DNA of 64,000 bases from assembly GCA_029718625.1 (NCBI GenBank), contig CM056397.1, positions 1,612,001-1,676,000 on the forward strand. Direction: 5' to 3'. Made by a program: the position numbers and the translations under genes. This DNA comes from Synaphobranchus kaupii (lineage: Eukaryota > Chordata > Actinopteri > Anguilliformes > Synaphobranchidae). Below the pieces are notes generated by a model. It had not been told where the DNA came from, searched no databases, and saw nothing but the letters and a program-made list of their open reading frames with translations. Shown piece after piece: positions 22,690 through 32,801 of this stretch; position 1 is the first letter of the stretch, and each line of letters opens with the position of its first letter.

Positions 22690-23469
22690 TGTCATGGTCT
22701 GCAGGCTTACGTTTTCTTTTCTTTTTCGCTTTCCCTCTAGCGCCTGTTGGACGTCTTTTCTTTGCTTAATTTTCCGTGTCCGGCTTTCGTTCGTTCCGAC
22801 AATTAGCGATTGCACCTGTGCGGCTCTTCCGCCGGTTATTTAAACTCTGCGTCTTCCTTCTTCCGTGCTTCCATGTTATCTCTCATTTCACTGGTAGCCG
22901 GTACGGTATAGGACACGGAGACTGTTTTGCTTGAAGTTCCTTCAAGTAAAGCAGGAAGGTCCGGTTAGAGTTTAAAAGTTCGGGTTATTTTTAGATCTTC
23001 CTTTTCCCGTTTTCACTCTATTTTTCTGTCCTTGTTTCTCTACCCTCTTTGGTTTGCTGCTTTAATTATTTTTTCTCCTTCTAACTCTCTGCTGTTTGGA
23101 GTTAGAGGAGTTTAGCCTCACTGCTTGTCTTTTCAAGCTTGCTAGTTTTTCTTCCCTATTAGTGAGGTTGCTTTGATTTATTTAAATAAATAAATCTTAC
23201 TGGAGGTTAGAGGTACTTAGTTTTCTGTTAATACCTATTCTCGTAGTTCGAGTTTTGTCGCCCGTATAATTCGGGTTGTTTTCTTTTCTCCACTTTAAGT
23301 CTCCGTTGCAGTGCTTCCTCGGATTGAGGACGGAGTTATTTTGGTTTTCCTTTTATTTATTTTTCCCTTTGCGGAGATCCTTCCGTTCTATTGGTCTGCA
23401 CTTGGTGGAGACTTTCTGATTCCTTTCTATCGCGTCTGGTCCTCCGAAACAGACCCTCCCCCCCTTACA
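22690..23469 (+). mobile_element. Solo Gypsy-type LTR inside the hAT transposase
   Basis: A 780 bp LTR starting TGTCATGGTCTG and ending CCTTACA, flanked by AATTG on both sides (22685-22689 and 23470-23474). Removing it with one AATTG rejoins the transposase frame. The terminus TGTCATGG is shared with the LTRs at 37976-39862 and 4505-6077. The segment CGCGTCTGGTCCTCCGAA near its 3' end also occurs just before the gag ORF at 43118, which ties it to that Gypsy element. It contains several short hairpins, for example CCTCACTG paired with TAGTGAGG. Confidence 0.9.
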
Positions 23470-23474
23470 AATTG

Positions 23475-24300
23475 TCAGACTCAAAAACAACTTTCCGAAC
23501 GTGCAGTCTGTACACTGCCTGGCGCACAGATTAGAACTGGCAGTCAAAGATGCTCTTAAAGAAATGGCTGGCTGTAATCACTTTGAGTTCTTTATTTCAA
23601 AGTTATACTCACTCTATCACCAGTCAACCAGGAATGCCAGACTGCTTTAGGAAGCAGCGGCTGAGCTCAACATGCAAATATTGAAAATTGGTAAAATTTT
23701 CACCATCCGATGGGTTTCCAGTAACTATCATACAGTAAAAGCTGTATGAAAAGATTTCCCCGCACTAGCACTCCATTTTAAAACATCCAGTGAGGACACA
23801 TCACGCACTGATGTTGAGAGGCAAAAATACAAAGGGCTTCACAAGCACCTAACGAACTCAGGATTTGTGGAAGATTTGGCTGTCATGAAAGACATCCTGC
23901 GTGAACTTCAGAGTCTGTCTCTCAAGCTGCAGAGAAGAGAAATGACACTTGTGGATTCAAGTCTCCACATCCAACAAATCATAAATGTTTTGAGAGCCAT
24001 GAAGACATCTGGTGGGAAAAAAATTAAGAAAGCTGAACAGTGTGTCTCATCAGGCCGTTGTAAAGATGTGGAGCTGACAGAAGGCAGAGGGAAAATAAAC
24101 AAGCCTCGCTTTTATGAATCGGTGGTTGCCAGTCTAACTAAGCGCTTACCGGAGTCAAACTTGATCCAGAAGCTCAAGGCTCTTGATAAGCGCTTTTCAA
24201 ATGGAAATTCAAATGTGCACCACCAAGCCAAACTTCAGCTCTCTACACTATCAGGGATTTCCAGTACTCTGTTTTTTATATCTGACTGCTATACAGTTCT
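23475..24300 (+). pseudogene. hAT-like (KIAA1586-type) transposase, C-terminal part
   Basis: Continuation of the interrupted transposase. It opens with NFPNVQSVHCLAHRLELAV, the conserved CxxH-containing segment of the hAT catalytic domain, then the long helical insert. IRWVSSNYHTVKA corresponds to the RW signature of the family. In-frame stops occur near 23649 and 23748. From 23867 the frame is open to 24304. The expected C-terminal dimerisation domain is not recognised before similarity ends near 24250. It is inactive. Confidence 0.65.
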
Positions 24301-24387
24301 GTAGCTATGTTGGTCTACTTTATTTCAAACAACATGTACTCATCACTGGGCAGATTGGTTCAAACCTTCTCTCACTAACTAAATATT

Positions 24388-24852
24388 GGGCACACCCTGG
24401 CTTGTGGCGAATGCCCACAGACTATAGAACATTTGCGTCTATGTCAGACGCTGAGGTTCATGAACTTGGCCGTTTGCCCTCTGTTAAGCCCGCCATTGCG
24501 GCGCTTATGGTATCCCCAGAGGAAGCAGTTTGGGCGAATGCCCGATGCCCTAAGCCACAGTGTAGAGCGGCTGATGATCTGCTCTGTAGGTCATATGACG
24601 CTGCTGCCAGCATAGCGCGTATTGGGAACCCGGATGTCCTGGCTGATGCTGTCACAGTTTCAGAGGCTGCTCGATTCGGGGGTGGATACCTCGATCAGCG
24701 ATGCATCTCTTCACGTTTTTGCTTTTAAATGAGCTTGGCCGTGTGATGTCCCTTCTCATGGTGGTCCGGCATCAGGTGTGGTTGGCTCAGTCCCCTCTTC
24801 CTGACGCTACAAAGAGAACCATTCGTGACCTGCCAGTTGTTTTAAAATGTTA
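24388..24852 (+). pseudogene. DIRS-like retrotransposon gag fragment
   Basis: The reading frame contains DYRTFASMSDAEVHELGRLP, then VKPAIAALMVSPEEAVWANA, then RCPKPQCRAADDLLCRSYDA, and after a frameshift near 24700 NELGRVMSLLMVVRHQVWLA and QSPLPDATKRTIRDLPVV. The DDLL..SYDAAA and RHQVWLAQSPLPD segments resemble the gag ORF of vertebrate DIRS1-group elements, which use a tyrosine recombinase in place of an integrase. No recombinase or RT lies beside it. Similarity judged by eye; moderate confidence. Confidence 0.5.
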
Positions 24853-24874
24853 ACTGCAGCTACAGATTTCTTTA

Positions 24875-25531
24875 CAATTCACAAACAGACATTTATATCA
24901 AGAAACGCCATGGACAATAGAGAAAGGGGGGATAAATAAATAAATGCAGATAAAAATTAGTAATATTTTTACCTAGAAAATAGCGTACAAATAGCATTTT
25001 TACAAACGTATCCAGACATGTTTGTGGGTCAGATGATGGCAAATAAGTAAAAGTACTAATTTTCTTAACATAATAAGTTATGATATTTGCAGAATTTTGT
25101 GAACACAAGGATGTCTATGCTCTGTAGGACCACACAGGTTTCGATAGAAATCCAAATATTAAATATAAAAAATAAATAAATCAATAAATACATAATAATA
25201 ATACATTTTATTCATTCTGTGCTTTTCATAGACCCAAAGCAGTGGATGCAGACAATTGTTCAAGCATGCCCTATAGTGTGGTCATTTTTCTGTTTAATTT
25301 CTAAGTGCAACACATCTGAATCAGAGTATTTCCACTATAAATTATTCTCATTTCGCAGTTTGATGTGGCACATACAGTTTCATTGACCACATTCTCTTGA
25401 GATGGTAAGATGAAAAAACACAGGGCCAAGTTGCATTAAATAATTTAGGAAAGTTTGGATAGCATTGCTTTGGAATAGAGCTAGTTTATTTAGTGTGAGC
25501 TACGATAGGCAATATTGTTAGTTGTAACTTG
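24875..25531. mobile_element. Half copy of a foldback element
   Basis: Matches 61528-62071 in direct orientation: ACAAACAGACATTTATA, GATAAATAAATAAATGCAG, AACACAGGGCCAAGTTGCAT, TAGCATTGCTTTGGAATAGA and GGCAATATTGTTAGTTGTAA all recur in order. The left arm of the foldback is missing here and the right arm stops at 25531, where the large palindrome begins. Confidence 0.65.
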
Positions 25532-26392
25532 CAAGTTTTTGCAAGTTGGAATGAAAAGAAAAAGAAAAACTGTTCGCGTAGCTCGAAGCGCCCACGTTCG
25601 CGTATTTGTGCGAGGTATGTTTCTGCCCTTAATCATTAGCAAGATGTTTTCAGCCGAGGAGGTAACAATATCATTACAAAAATAGCGACCATACACCTAG
25701 CTAAGGCTATCTATTGTCGAAATGTTTCTTTATTGTTGACAATAGTCTATTTATCATGTTTGACCAAACCTTGATCATGTAAATGGAGACTACGTTACAT
25801 GCTCAAAGCATATAAGTTAGTAATCTTAGCTATTGCTCTGTAAATTTGACCACTGTTCATTTTCATAAAATAATTCAAAATAATCATTTTGTAATTCAGC
25901 TCGGTTCATTCTGTAGCCATCAACATCCAGTGGTCACGGCCCCAGAGTAAGGGTGAGGGGCAGACTCCGGGAGGAGAAACATTGCCGTAGTTGAGACAGA
26001 GCGGCACTTTATCACAAAATGCAAAAGATACAATCAAATCAGAAATATTTTTTCCAAAATAAATCAGAGATACCCTCAATTAAAAAATTTAACAGACATC
26101 CAAAAACTCCCCATCCTCTTAGGAGAGGAGAGGACGTGCTGTGAGCTGGCAGCCCAATATATACCTGCCTGCCATAGTGTTAGGGACAATGATTGACAGA
26201 GATCATTATAAACCAATGAAATGTTTTTATATTATTCACTTTATAAGATCATATGTGTCATTCTCATCGTCATTATTATCATTTCTATTCTAATATTTAT
26301 TTCTGATTTGATTGTATTTTTCGCATTTTGTGATAAAGTGCCGCTCCGTCACAACTTCGTTGTGATGGCAATGTTTCTCCTCCCGGAGTCTG

Positions 26393-26521
26393 TTGACTCT
26401 ATCATGGTCACTCTGTTCAAGCTGTCCTCTTCCCCTGGCCCTGCCTTGCCCACCAAGAACACGATTGTCGCTTTGGATAAAAGCGTCTGCTAAATGACTG
26501 TAATGTAATGTTTATGTAATG
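26393..26521 (+). mobile_element. Short retroposon insert 1 in the palindrome arm
   Basis: Absent from the left arm. It ends GTCGCTTTGGATAAAAGCGT, CTGCTAAATGACTGTAATGTAATG, the L2/SINE tail common in fish. The body is only about 80 bases and has no clear tRNA boxes, so it is a 5'-truncated copy. Confidence 0.65.
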
Positions 26522-26789
26522 ACTGCCCCTCACCCTTACTCTGGGGCCGCGACCACTGGATGTTGATGGCTGCAGACTGAACCGAGCAGAATTACAAAAT
26601 TATGATTTTGAATTATTTTATGAAAATGAACATTGGTCAAATTTACAGAGCAATAACTAAGATTACTAACTTATATGCTTTGAGCATGTAATGTAGTCTC
26701 CATTTACGTGATTAAGGTTTGGTCAAACATGATAGACTATTGTCAACAATAAACAAACATCACGACAATCGATAGCCTTAGCTATCGAT

Positions 26790-26923
26790 AGCTGCTACGT
26801 TATGGGAAGGATGTTCTTTGTCTTATCTGTTCTGTAGTTACTTCAATGACGTTTCTGTATGCACTTATTGTATGTCGCTTTGGATAAAAGCATCTGCTAA
26901 ATGACTATAATGTAATGTAATGT
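26790..26923 (+). mobile_element. Short retroposon insert 2 in the palindrome arm
   Basis: Second insert with the same tail (GTCGCTTTGGATAAAAGCAT, CTGCTAAATGACTATAATGTAATG) in the same arm and orientation, between CCTTAGCT and AGCTAGG. The body differs from insert 1, so it is a separate insertion. Confidence 0.65.
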
Positions 26924-27054
26924 AGCTAGGTGTATGGTCGCTATTTTTATAATGATATTGTTACCTCCTCGGCTGAAAACATCTTGCTCATGAGTAAGGG
27001 CAGAAACATACCTCACGCAAATAGCTACGCGAACGTGGACGCTTCGAGCTACGC

Positions 27055-27215
27055 AAACAGTTTTTCTTTTGCCATGACATTTGTGAAAGAAACCAGAGGA
27101 AAGCACAGATCGAACAAGAAAATTGTTTACTGTTGTTGCTGCTATAGCGTCCCTTGCTGCAACGCTCTGGCTTGTCTTTCACAAATGTCATGGCAAAGGA
27201 AAAACTGTTAAACAA
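27055..27215. repeat. Hairpin at the outer edge of the palindrome
   Basis: CAGTTTTTCTTTTGCCATGA, then CATTTGTGAAAG, pairs with CTTTCACAAATGTCATGGCA, then AAGGAAAAACTG, around an 85-base loop. It extends the folded structure beyond the main arm. Confidence 0.6.
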
Positions 27216-27499
27216 AAAAACACTTTGCGAACGACTTATGAGGTAGGAAATACATTCAACATGTTTATTAGACCACAAGGACACGTACAATGTTTTTTTG
27301 GGGAGAAAATTTGAATGTAAACAAAGAACGAGTTGTTTACAATGAAACTACATAGTATACCTTTAACCAGATGATATTCTGTGGTAAAACATTTTTCTTT
27401 GCTTGAGAAATGGCCATGGGATACCTGTTCCCATAATGTTAGCTATTGCATAACTGCCGTGGTATCCAGTGACTGAATTGTTTAAGTAACAGGCTACAA

Positions 27500-27700
27500 G
27501 TGAACAGTTAATATTGTAAACATGCCTTTGCCTTTGCAATAATAAGATGTTCTTTAATGTGGGAAAAACATTATTGTATGAGAAAACCAAAACAAGTGCC
27601 AAAATAAAATTACACTTTGGTACCCAGCAGGGATTGAACCCAGATCTCTCACATGGTAAGGCTTGACACTTACCACTACACCAAAGCTTCTTGGATACAG
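27500..27700 (-). mobile_element. tRNA-headed retroposon, copy 1
   Basis: On the minus strand: AAGCTTTGGTGTAGTGGTAA (A-box-like), then GGGTTCAATCCCTGC (B-box), then a tail with TTATTGCAAAGGCAAAGGCA and TGTTTACAATATTAACTGTTC. The acceptor-stem bases do not pair, so it is not a working tRNA gene. The tail recurs at 27830-28025 and 52905-53075. Confidence 0.5.
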
Positions 27701-27829
27701 TTATGTCATATAGGCCACAGGCCATTTGTCAGTGTATACGGCAAATGGAACATTTGTTTCCGTACTGCGTAACGTTACCTGAAGTGGTGTCTTCTGACTT
27801 TTACCATTTTGCGGTAGTAAGTAGGAAGT

Positions 27830-28025
27830 GAAACATTGAACAGTTAATATTGTAAACATGTCTTTTGCCTTTGCAATAAAAATACATTTGCTAATGTGAA
27901 AATAACATTTAAATCTAATAAATCAACAGTATAAAAAAAAACACTTGCACCCTGGTGGGGATCGAACCCATAATCCTCTGTGTGAGAGGCAGCAACTCCA
28001 ACCAGTTGGCCACAGTAGCTTCATG
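27830..28025 (-). mobile_element. tRNA-headed retroposon, copy 2
   Basis: Same tail as copy 1 (CAAAGGCAAAAGACATGTTT, then ACAATATTAACTGTTC) and the same outer lead-in (TCCATGAAGCT versus TCCAAGAAGCT), but the head is different: TGGCCAACTGGTTGGAGTTG, then GGGTTCGATCCCCACCAGGG. It lies in tandem with copy 1, in the same orientation. Confidence 0.5.
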
Positions 28026-28623
28026 GACAACACTCACCCGTATAGCGATTCTGTCTGTGATTCTGTGATGTGTCCACATTAGTTTGAAGTGTTTTTATTT
28101 GTCGATAAGCTTGGGATAGCAGGTATGCAATGTTGTTATCCAATGGGGAGAATTATTCTTTGAGCGTTCGGAGGCAGGAAAAAGAAGAAGAAGAAGCAGA
28201 AGAGGAAGGTTTGGGGCTTTATTGTGTGGATGTGTGAAGTTGTATCTGAATGCTGTGTGGTTACATGAGGTCAGAACATACAGAAGTTAATATTTTTAAG
28301 GGGTGAGAGTCTGTGGTCATTGTGGTTACTTCTGTAGGAAACCCTGAAAAGTGCCAAACTCTCGGTGCTGCATAGGTATGGGGCATGCCCCGCCAAGCCG
28401 TAACTTGGCGGATGGCATACCTGGCATCCCAATGATCAAATTTAGGGGAAGGCTTTGCTTACTTTACTAATCATTATTTACCAATAACCACAGCACAGTT
28501 ATAACATTCATTGGTCACACTTTATGTGTCATATTTGTAAAGCATTATTTTGTTTTACAAATTGTTCATAACGTAACTTTAAAATAAAGTGTTACCCATT
28601 CATTTTACTTGTATTTCACAATT
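28026..28623. other. Unassigned stretch
   Basis: Contains an AAGAAGAAGAAGAAG run at 28185 and a perfect 8 bp hairpin, CCGCCAAG / CTTGGCGG, near 28391. No gene recognised. Confidence 0.3.
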
Positions 28624-28818
28624 ACAGTGCAGTCCATAAATATTTGGATAGTGACACATTTTTTGTTGTTTTGGCTCTGTCCTCCAGCACATTGGATTTG
28701 AAATGGAACAGTGCATATCTACTGCATATCTGGCAGCAGAGTGATGGTTTGAGGTTTGGTTGATATCTCAGACCCTTGATGACTTACAGCCATTTAGCTA
28801 ACCATGTGTTCCATACAG
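28624..28818. mobile_element. Chimeric Tc1 fragment
   Basis: Starts with the CAGTGCAGTCCATAAATATT terminal repeat up to GGATTTGAAATGGAACAGTG, then jumps directly into the right half of the foldback core (CATATCTACTGCATATCTGG onwards). The internal deletion joins two segments normally hundreds of bases apart. Confidence 0.65.
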
Positions 28819-29077
28819 GCCCAGATTAACGCACGGGTTTACCGGGGCTGAAGCCCCTGGGCCCACGCTGTCAGGGGGCCCACAGGTCTAGCGAACAAAT
28901 CAGTTATCAAAAATAGAAATCCTGCCTGTATCGATCTTGCACTCTATCTGTTCTGCTGCCAGAGCAGCCAGTCGGCATAATCGGTACTCTGCACTTCACA
29001 ATGGCTACAGTTACACTAGTCACTTCAATGCGACTTGTATGCAACTTCTGGCATCCAATATCGCGAGGATGCATTAA

Positions 29078-30181
29078 CCCCTTGGCGCAGATGGCCATTT
29101 GGATAGATTTGGAGACACTAATGGACAACAGGGTACACTGCCTATATTTAGCATCATAGACCTTTAGTAGTTCTGCATATCATCCTCAGATTTTGCACAC
29201 TTGTTGACATGGAGTTTATGATCCAGGAAATGTATATATTTACCTCTTTCACTTATGTAGCTCTCAGTATTTTGTTGAAAACTAAAGATTTCTTTTTGCA
29301 ATTGTGGCACTTTATTTTGACTTAAAGGAGCTATATGTAACATTGACACCGAGCGTTTAGAATGGGTACTGCAATCCAAATTCACAATATTGGAGAGAGT
29401 CGAGACACTGAACGAACACGAGCGCAACATTATATTTTGAGACGAGCTTATTCTATTTTGACAATAACAAGCGACGACGAGTCCTACACTGTAAGTTGGT
29501 CAGCTAATGTATACGTTTGCAATTTGTTTATTATTTATTGTTTGCAAATTATAAACCAGCTCGTGGATTTTTTATAACTCTGTCAATGTTAGCTAGATGC
29601 ATGGCTGGCTGTGTTTACGGTCACACAGATATAAGATAACATTAGTGGTATGTTTAGCGAGTAACTATAGTATATACATATATATATATTTAAATCTTTA
29701 GCTCGCTAGCTAAATGGAAACGATGTTGAACTTAGCTTAGGCATTTGTAAATCGGCTGTCAGAGTGCTGGAGTACATCTGGTTGTTCGTAATGGGCAGTG
29801 GACTCGGAGTCAACTCGGAGAATAGTGAATCACACAGGCCAAAACAAATACAGACGTTCCGACCCGGAATGGAAATTTCAAAGGAGAACATACTGGCTGT
29901 AGCATTGTTGTCGGAGAAGCCAGTATTTCGATTTAGCATGTTTCCTTAATCTCTGATGACATATCATGGTAATTTTATGATTTAGTACAGTAAATTCAAA
30001 GCTCCTTTAAATTATGAAAATAAACAAATCTAAGTTCGTATTGTAAAGGGTACACCTGTCTTGTTTCATTTAAGCCATTTACCAAGTTTATGTGATGCTC
30101 ACACCTGGAGTTATAAAGCCTTTAACAGGGCACCCCCTAAATAGATGAGAATTGACCAAATTTGCCATCTGCGCCAAGGGG
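29078..30181. mobile_element. 1.1 kb TTAA element with CCCCTTGGCGCAGATGG ends
   Basis: TTAA at 29074-29077 and 30182-30185. Left end CCCCTTGGCGCAGATGGCCA, right end inverse CCCCTTGGCGCAGATGGCAA. piggyBac-class by target choice and C-rich terminus. No transposase ORF. It contains a second, nested TTAA element (29326-30006). Without that insert it would be about 420 bp. Confidence 0.85.
29326..30006. mobile_element. Nested TTAA element with AGGAGCT ends
   Basis: TTAA at 29322-29325 and 30007-30010. Left end AGGAGCTATATGTAACATTG and right end inverse AGGAGCTTTGAATTTACTG, so the terminal inverted repeat is short and imperfect. Length 681 bp. The interior has a CGAACACGAGCGCAACAT phrase and no recognised ORF. 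It inserted after the outer element. Confidence 0.75.
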
Positions 30182-30185
30182 TTAA

Positions 30186-31570
30186 AGACTGATATATTTG
30201 ATATATTGTTTTTTCTGGAGGCTGTTATTCTCTCTATAGAAATGTGTTAAGTAGGTTGATCCAGTGAGTGATGTTACAAGATTTTTTAGATTTCCAGTTT
30301 TGAAAGATTATTTTCTTAGCGATAGTTAGAGAAATAAGTAATGGGTTTCTCTATTTAGTTGGGAGGGTGACTTGTGTAATATCTCCCAGCAGGCAGAGTG
30401 ATGGGGACAATGGGATTCTGCAATCCAAGATAGTGGAGTTTCGCAATTACTGCTATCCAAAGGGAGTGAACTGGTTGGCAGGCCCAAGTGGCATGAAAAT
30501 AATCATCTGTGCTGCCCAGAGTGCATTGTGAACAGATGTCTGTGTCAGCAAATCCCATTTTAAACATTTTACTTTGGGTGATGTGAGTTCTGTGGATAGT
30601 TTTATATTGTATAAGTTGTAAATTTGTGTTAGTGGTCATCAAGAAGATGTTTTTACAGATTTGTATCCAGAAATCAGGGTTGAGAGAGAGCCAAGTCATT
30701 TTCCCATTTTGTAGTTGGGAGTGTTATGGAGGTATCTGAGATGGATATAAGTTTATAAAGTATTGAGATAATTTTTTTTTAAATTTGTGATTTTCATGAT
30801 CTCGTCACTTCGCTTAGAAGGTTGTAGTGTGTTGTTGGTTATGTTAATTTTAGATTTAATTATGGATTTTAATTGTTGGTAGTGGATGAACTGATCTCTC
30901 CCAACCCCATACTTCTGGATTAGTGTATTTGAATGATATAAATTGGTTATTTTGGAATAGGTGATGGAGATGAGTGATTCCCTTTTGTTGCCATGATGGA
31001 AACTAAACAGGGGTGTAGTGCAGTTGGAAGTCTGGGTTGTGCCAAATTGGGGTGTATCTACATGGTGCTAGTGATGATTTAATGATTTTGTTGGTTTTCC
31101 GACAGGCTGTCAGAGTTCGATATTGTGATATTCTTACAGTAATTCAGTTTCTTGATTGATTGTGGTAGGAATGGAAGGTCTGCTGTTAAGGTGGTTTTAC
31201 ATTGATTTTGTTCCAATTCTAGCCATGGGTTATTGAAGTTGTGCTTTTGGGTCCATTTGAACAAATATTGTAGTTGATTTGCCAAAAAGTAGTGGAGAAA
31301 GTTTGGTACTTCTGGGCCGCCTTGTGATTTTCAATTTTGTAATGTTGTCGTTAATGAATCAAGTGTTTTGAACCATTTGTCAGTCGGGGTGTTTGGGAGC
31401 ATTGAAAACAAATAATTAATCTGAGGTAGGGTTTTCATTTTAACTGTAGCGATTCGTCCAAGGAGAGTGAGTGGGAGTTTGGTCCAGCGTTTGAGGTCAT
31501 CTTCTATTTTTTTTAGCAAAGGGGTGTAATTGAGGTTGAAGACCTCTGACAGCCTCGAAGAGTACATTTA
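30186..31570 (-). pseudogene. L1-like LINE ORF2, C-terminal half
   Basis: Antisense, 5'-truncated L1-clade relic. In translation order: FNLNYTPLLKKIEDDLKRWT and LPLTLLGRIATVKMKTLPQI (31567-31331), the region after the RT palm in L1 ORF2; then WTQKHNFNNPWLELEQNQC (near 31250); then the C-terminal segment LIQYKTIHRTHITQSKMFKM with CSQCTLGSTDDYFHATWAC (30699-30355), matching the CxxC...H...C zinc motif of L1 ORF2. Frames are separated by stops and shifts. The catalytic RT and endonuclease domains are missing. Confidence 0.75.
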
Positions 31571-31916
31571 CCTCATAACATATCTGTCCTCTTTTTTTCT
31601 GTACTTATTTTAACACAGTGGTCTTTTCAAAGACACATTTGTAGAGATTATGAAAAGAAAACAACTACTCAAATACAGTAATGAGACTACTTGTAATCTG
31701 CTACATTACACCTCTGATTATAGGCCTACATCAGCAGTCATGTCGTTCTGCAAATGAAAACTTGTCCCGACACTTGCCAAGATATGGAAATCACAAAATA
31801 AGTGAATCAAATAAAGTAGAGGCAATGGTTAAAAAATGTGCTTCCAAGGCCTTTTCAAGCCAGAAGGCAACAAGTAGTCATACTTTTTAACTTCCAGAGT
31901 TTTGCGTGAGTCATTC
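31571..31916. other. Unassigned stretch
   Basis: A/T-rich sequence between the L1 5' truncation point and the next MITE. Nothing recognised. Confidence 0.3.
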
Positions 31917-32120
31917 CCCTGCTGAAAATTCCAGCTAAAACCAGCAGGGATTGTAAGTTGGTCAACTGGTGAACAGCTGGCTGACCAGGTAAAACCAGCT
32001 AAAAGTGTCGAAAACACCGTTTAAAGCAGCTTGACCTAGCAGCTATGAGGTTAAAGTGCAGACTTTCAGCTTTAATTTGAGGGTTTTTAAGCTGGTTTAA
32101 GCTAGAATTTTCAGCAGGCT
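31917..32120. mobile_element. CCTGCTGAAAATTCCAGC MITE with Tc1 filler
   Basis: Ends CCTGCTGAAAATTCCAGCTA and the inverse TAGAATTTTCAGCAGG, with AACCAGC repeats inside, a common fish MITE type. Near the right end about 46 bases (32045-32090, ATGAGGTTAAAGTGCAGACT then TTCAGCTTTAATTTGAGGGT) match the inner terminal repeat of the Tc1 family at 7852 and do not belong to the MITE. Confidence 0.65.
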
Positions 32121-32189
32121 CCTTAGTATTCAGTAAAATAAAAGGAAAACATTTATTTGGATCATTGGGTTCAATACATCAAAGAAAGT

Positions 32190-32510
32190 GAATCATCCAT
32201 CCATTATCTAAACCGTTTATTCCTGGTCAGGGTCACGGGGGAGCCAGAGCCCATCCCAGCATGCACCGGACGACTGGCAGGAATACCCCCTCGTCTTCAA
32301 TCCATCACAGGTCTTATATCCATCACAGGGCACACACACTCACTCACACAGCCTAACCTGCATGTTTTTTGACTGTGGGAGGAAACCCACACAGACACAG
32401 GGAGAACATGCAAATTCCACACAGAAAGGCCCTCAGCAGGGATTCAAAGTCGGTACCTTCTTGCTTTGAGGTAACGGTGCTAGCCACTGCACCACCATGC
32501 CGCCCGCACT
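32190..32510 (-). mobile_element. tRNA-derived SINE, copy 1
   Basis: Minus-strand SINE. The head carries GTGGTGCAGTGGCTAGCACC (A-box-like), then a degenerate B-box (GACTTTGAATCCCTGC). The body includes GGAGTTTGCATGTTCTCCCT-type sequence, and the tail is a GGATGGATGA repeat. It is homologous to the better preserved copy at 45685-46047. Confidence 0.75.
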
Positions 32511-32801
32511 GGTATGTGTGGCAAAGAGGACGTGAGTGGTAAGGGGAAGGATATGTGCACTTGAAATACAGTTAAAATATGGACATATCTGTCCATTGCT
32601 ATTTGAGCGACTTTTTAATATTGTGTTGTATTTTTTTGGATTCTCAACGCATGAAATTACAGAACCAAAAATGTTTGTTTTCTATTTCATCACAATACGT
32701 GTACCATAATTCAAACTCTGACAAGTTCGCATTATTCAAAAGTTGGCAAGTAATTATGAATTATAATTGATGGAAATCAGATTATTTTTGTCTGCTTCTA
32801 A

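Larger units (their letters stand above)
25552..27072. repeat. Large palindrome with arms of about 510 bp
   Basis: Left arm 25552-26060, right arm 26297-27072 and a 236 bp spacer. The arms are near-identical inverted copies: AAACTGTTCGCGTAGCTCGA, GAAAACATCTTGCT, AGGTTTGGTCAAACATGAT, CCAGAGTAAGGGTGAGGGGC and CATTTTGTGATAAAGTGCCG are each found with their reverse complement. The right arm is longer only because two short retroposon tails were inserted into it (26393-26521 and 26790-26923). It is probably a foldback DNA transposon of unknown superfamily. Non-coding. Confidence 0.8.

Noticed and set aside
27612..27690. tRNA gene on the minus strand
   Set aside because: A- and B-box motifs are present but the acceptor and T-stem do not pair, and a retroposon tail follows.
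27955..28025. Second tRNA gene on the minus strand
   Set aside because: Same reasoning; part of the tRNA-headed repeat family.
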